NCBI RefSeq assembly: GCF_014644455.1
Contig: NZ_BMKS01000023.1
Location: forward strand, 1-43,390
Source of the DNA: Caldovatus sediminis
Lineage (GTDB): Bacteria; Pseudomonadota; Alphaproteobacteria; Acetobacterales; Acetobacteraceae
Length of the DNA stretch: 43,390 nucleotides
Reading direction: 5' to 3'
Part shown: positions 43,300-43,390 of the stretch, one piece after another
Position numbering within the stretch: the stretch's first letter is position 1
Layout: each line of letters starts with the position of its first letter
Notes under the pieces: model-generated
Seen by the model: only the letters and a program-made list of their open reading frames with translations
What the model was told of the DNA's origin: nothing
Database searches by the model: none
Program-made: the position numbers and the translations under genes

Positions 43300-43390
43300 G
43301 TTTTCCTCATTCGCCTAGCGATGCGCCGCGCCTCCGCCGACCGCATTTCGCGCCGGCCAGGAAGGACCCGAGGCGGCGGCGGCGGACCCC

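Overview
The window is very GC-rich chromosomal DNA from an alphaproteobacterium, most likely Rhodospirillales/Acetobacteraceae (Roseomonas-like). This rests on the gene families, the extreme third-position GC, the alphaproteobacterial NAD regulator beside nadA, and the order hisG-hisD-infA-maf-RNase E/G-yacG-tRNA-Phe. No database search was possible, so the taxonomy is inference.

Layout. 1-2440 is mobile-element wreckage: the 3' ends of two different IS5-type transposases, small coupled ORFs and a frameshifted primase-like pseudogene cut off by the second IS fragment. 2613-4667 (minus) is arsC-like, mobA and fdhD (molybdenum cofactor and formate dehydrogenase maturation). 4763-5808 (plus) is a BON-LysM protein and a stand-alone CZB zinc-binding domain protein. 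5833-8485 (minus) is a tightly overlapping NMT1/THI5-type ABC transporter, followed by a small membrane protein and a fused MFS/spermidine-synthase-like protein (to 11490). 11720-16088 (plus) holds a ThDP enzyme, a divergent SDR and an MFS carrier. 16085-19214 is the NAD block: a Nudix-related regulator, a palindromic operator-promoter, nadA and nadC.

19238-28834 (minus) is the most interesting part. A TAXI-type TRAP transporter is followed by a reactivase (GlmL/MutL type), an AtuA/DUF1446 protein, a B12-binding subunit (GlmS type), a catalytic subunit (GlmE type), a DUF4387 protein and an alkaline-phosphatase-superfamily hydrolase. Three successive junctions are 4-bp ATGA overlaps. The GlmE-like protein lacks two residues that hold glutamate in clostridial glutamate mutase. 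I infer a coenzyme-B12 carbon-skeleton mutase pathway for an imported carboxylate other than glutamate.

29099-37901 is housekeeping: a GH19/peptidoglycan-binding lysozyme-like protein, tRNA-Thr(GGT), dcd, murA, hisG, hisD, infA, maf, a short RNase E/G, yacG and tRNA-Phe(GAA). From about 37902 to the end the composition and codon use change. This is a decayed integrative element carrying HTH proteins, a lipoprotein, iteron-like repeats, a RepA-like helicase and a primase fragment cut exactly at a 3' fragment of a tRNA-Glu-like gene (candidate attachment site).
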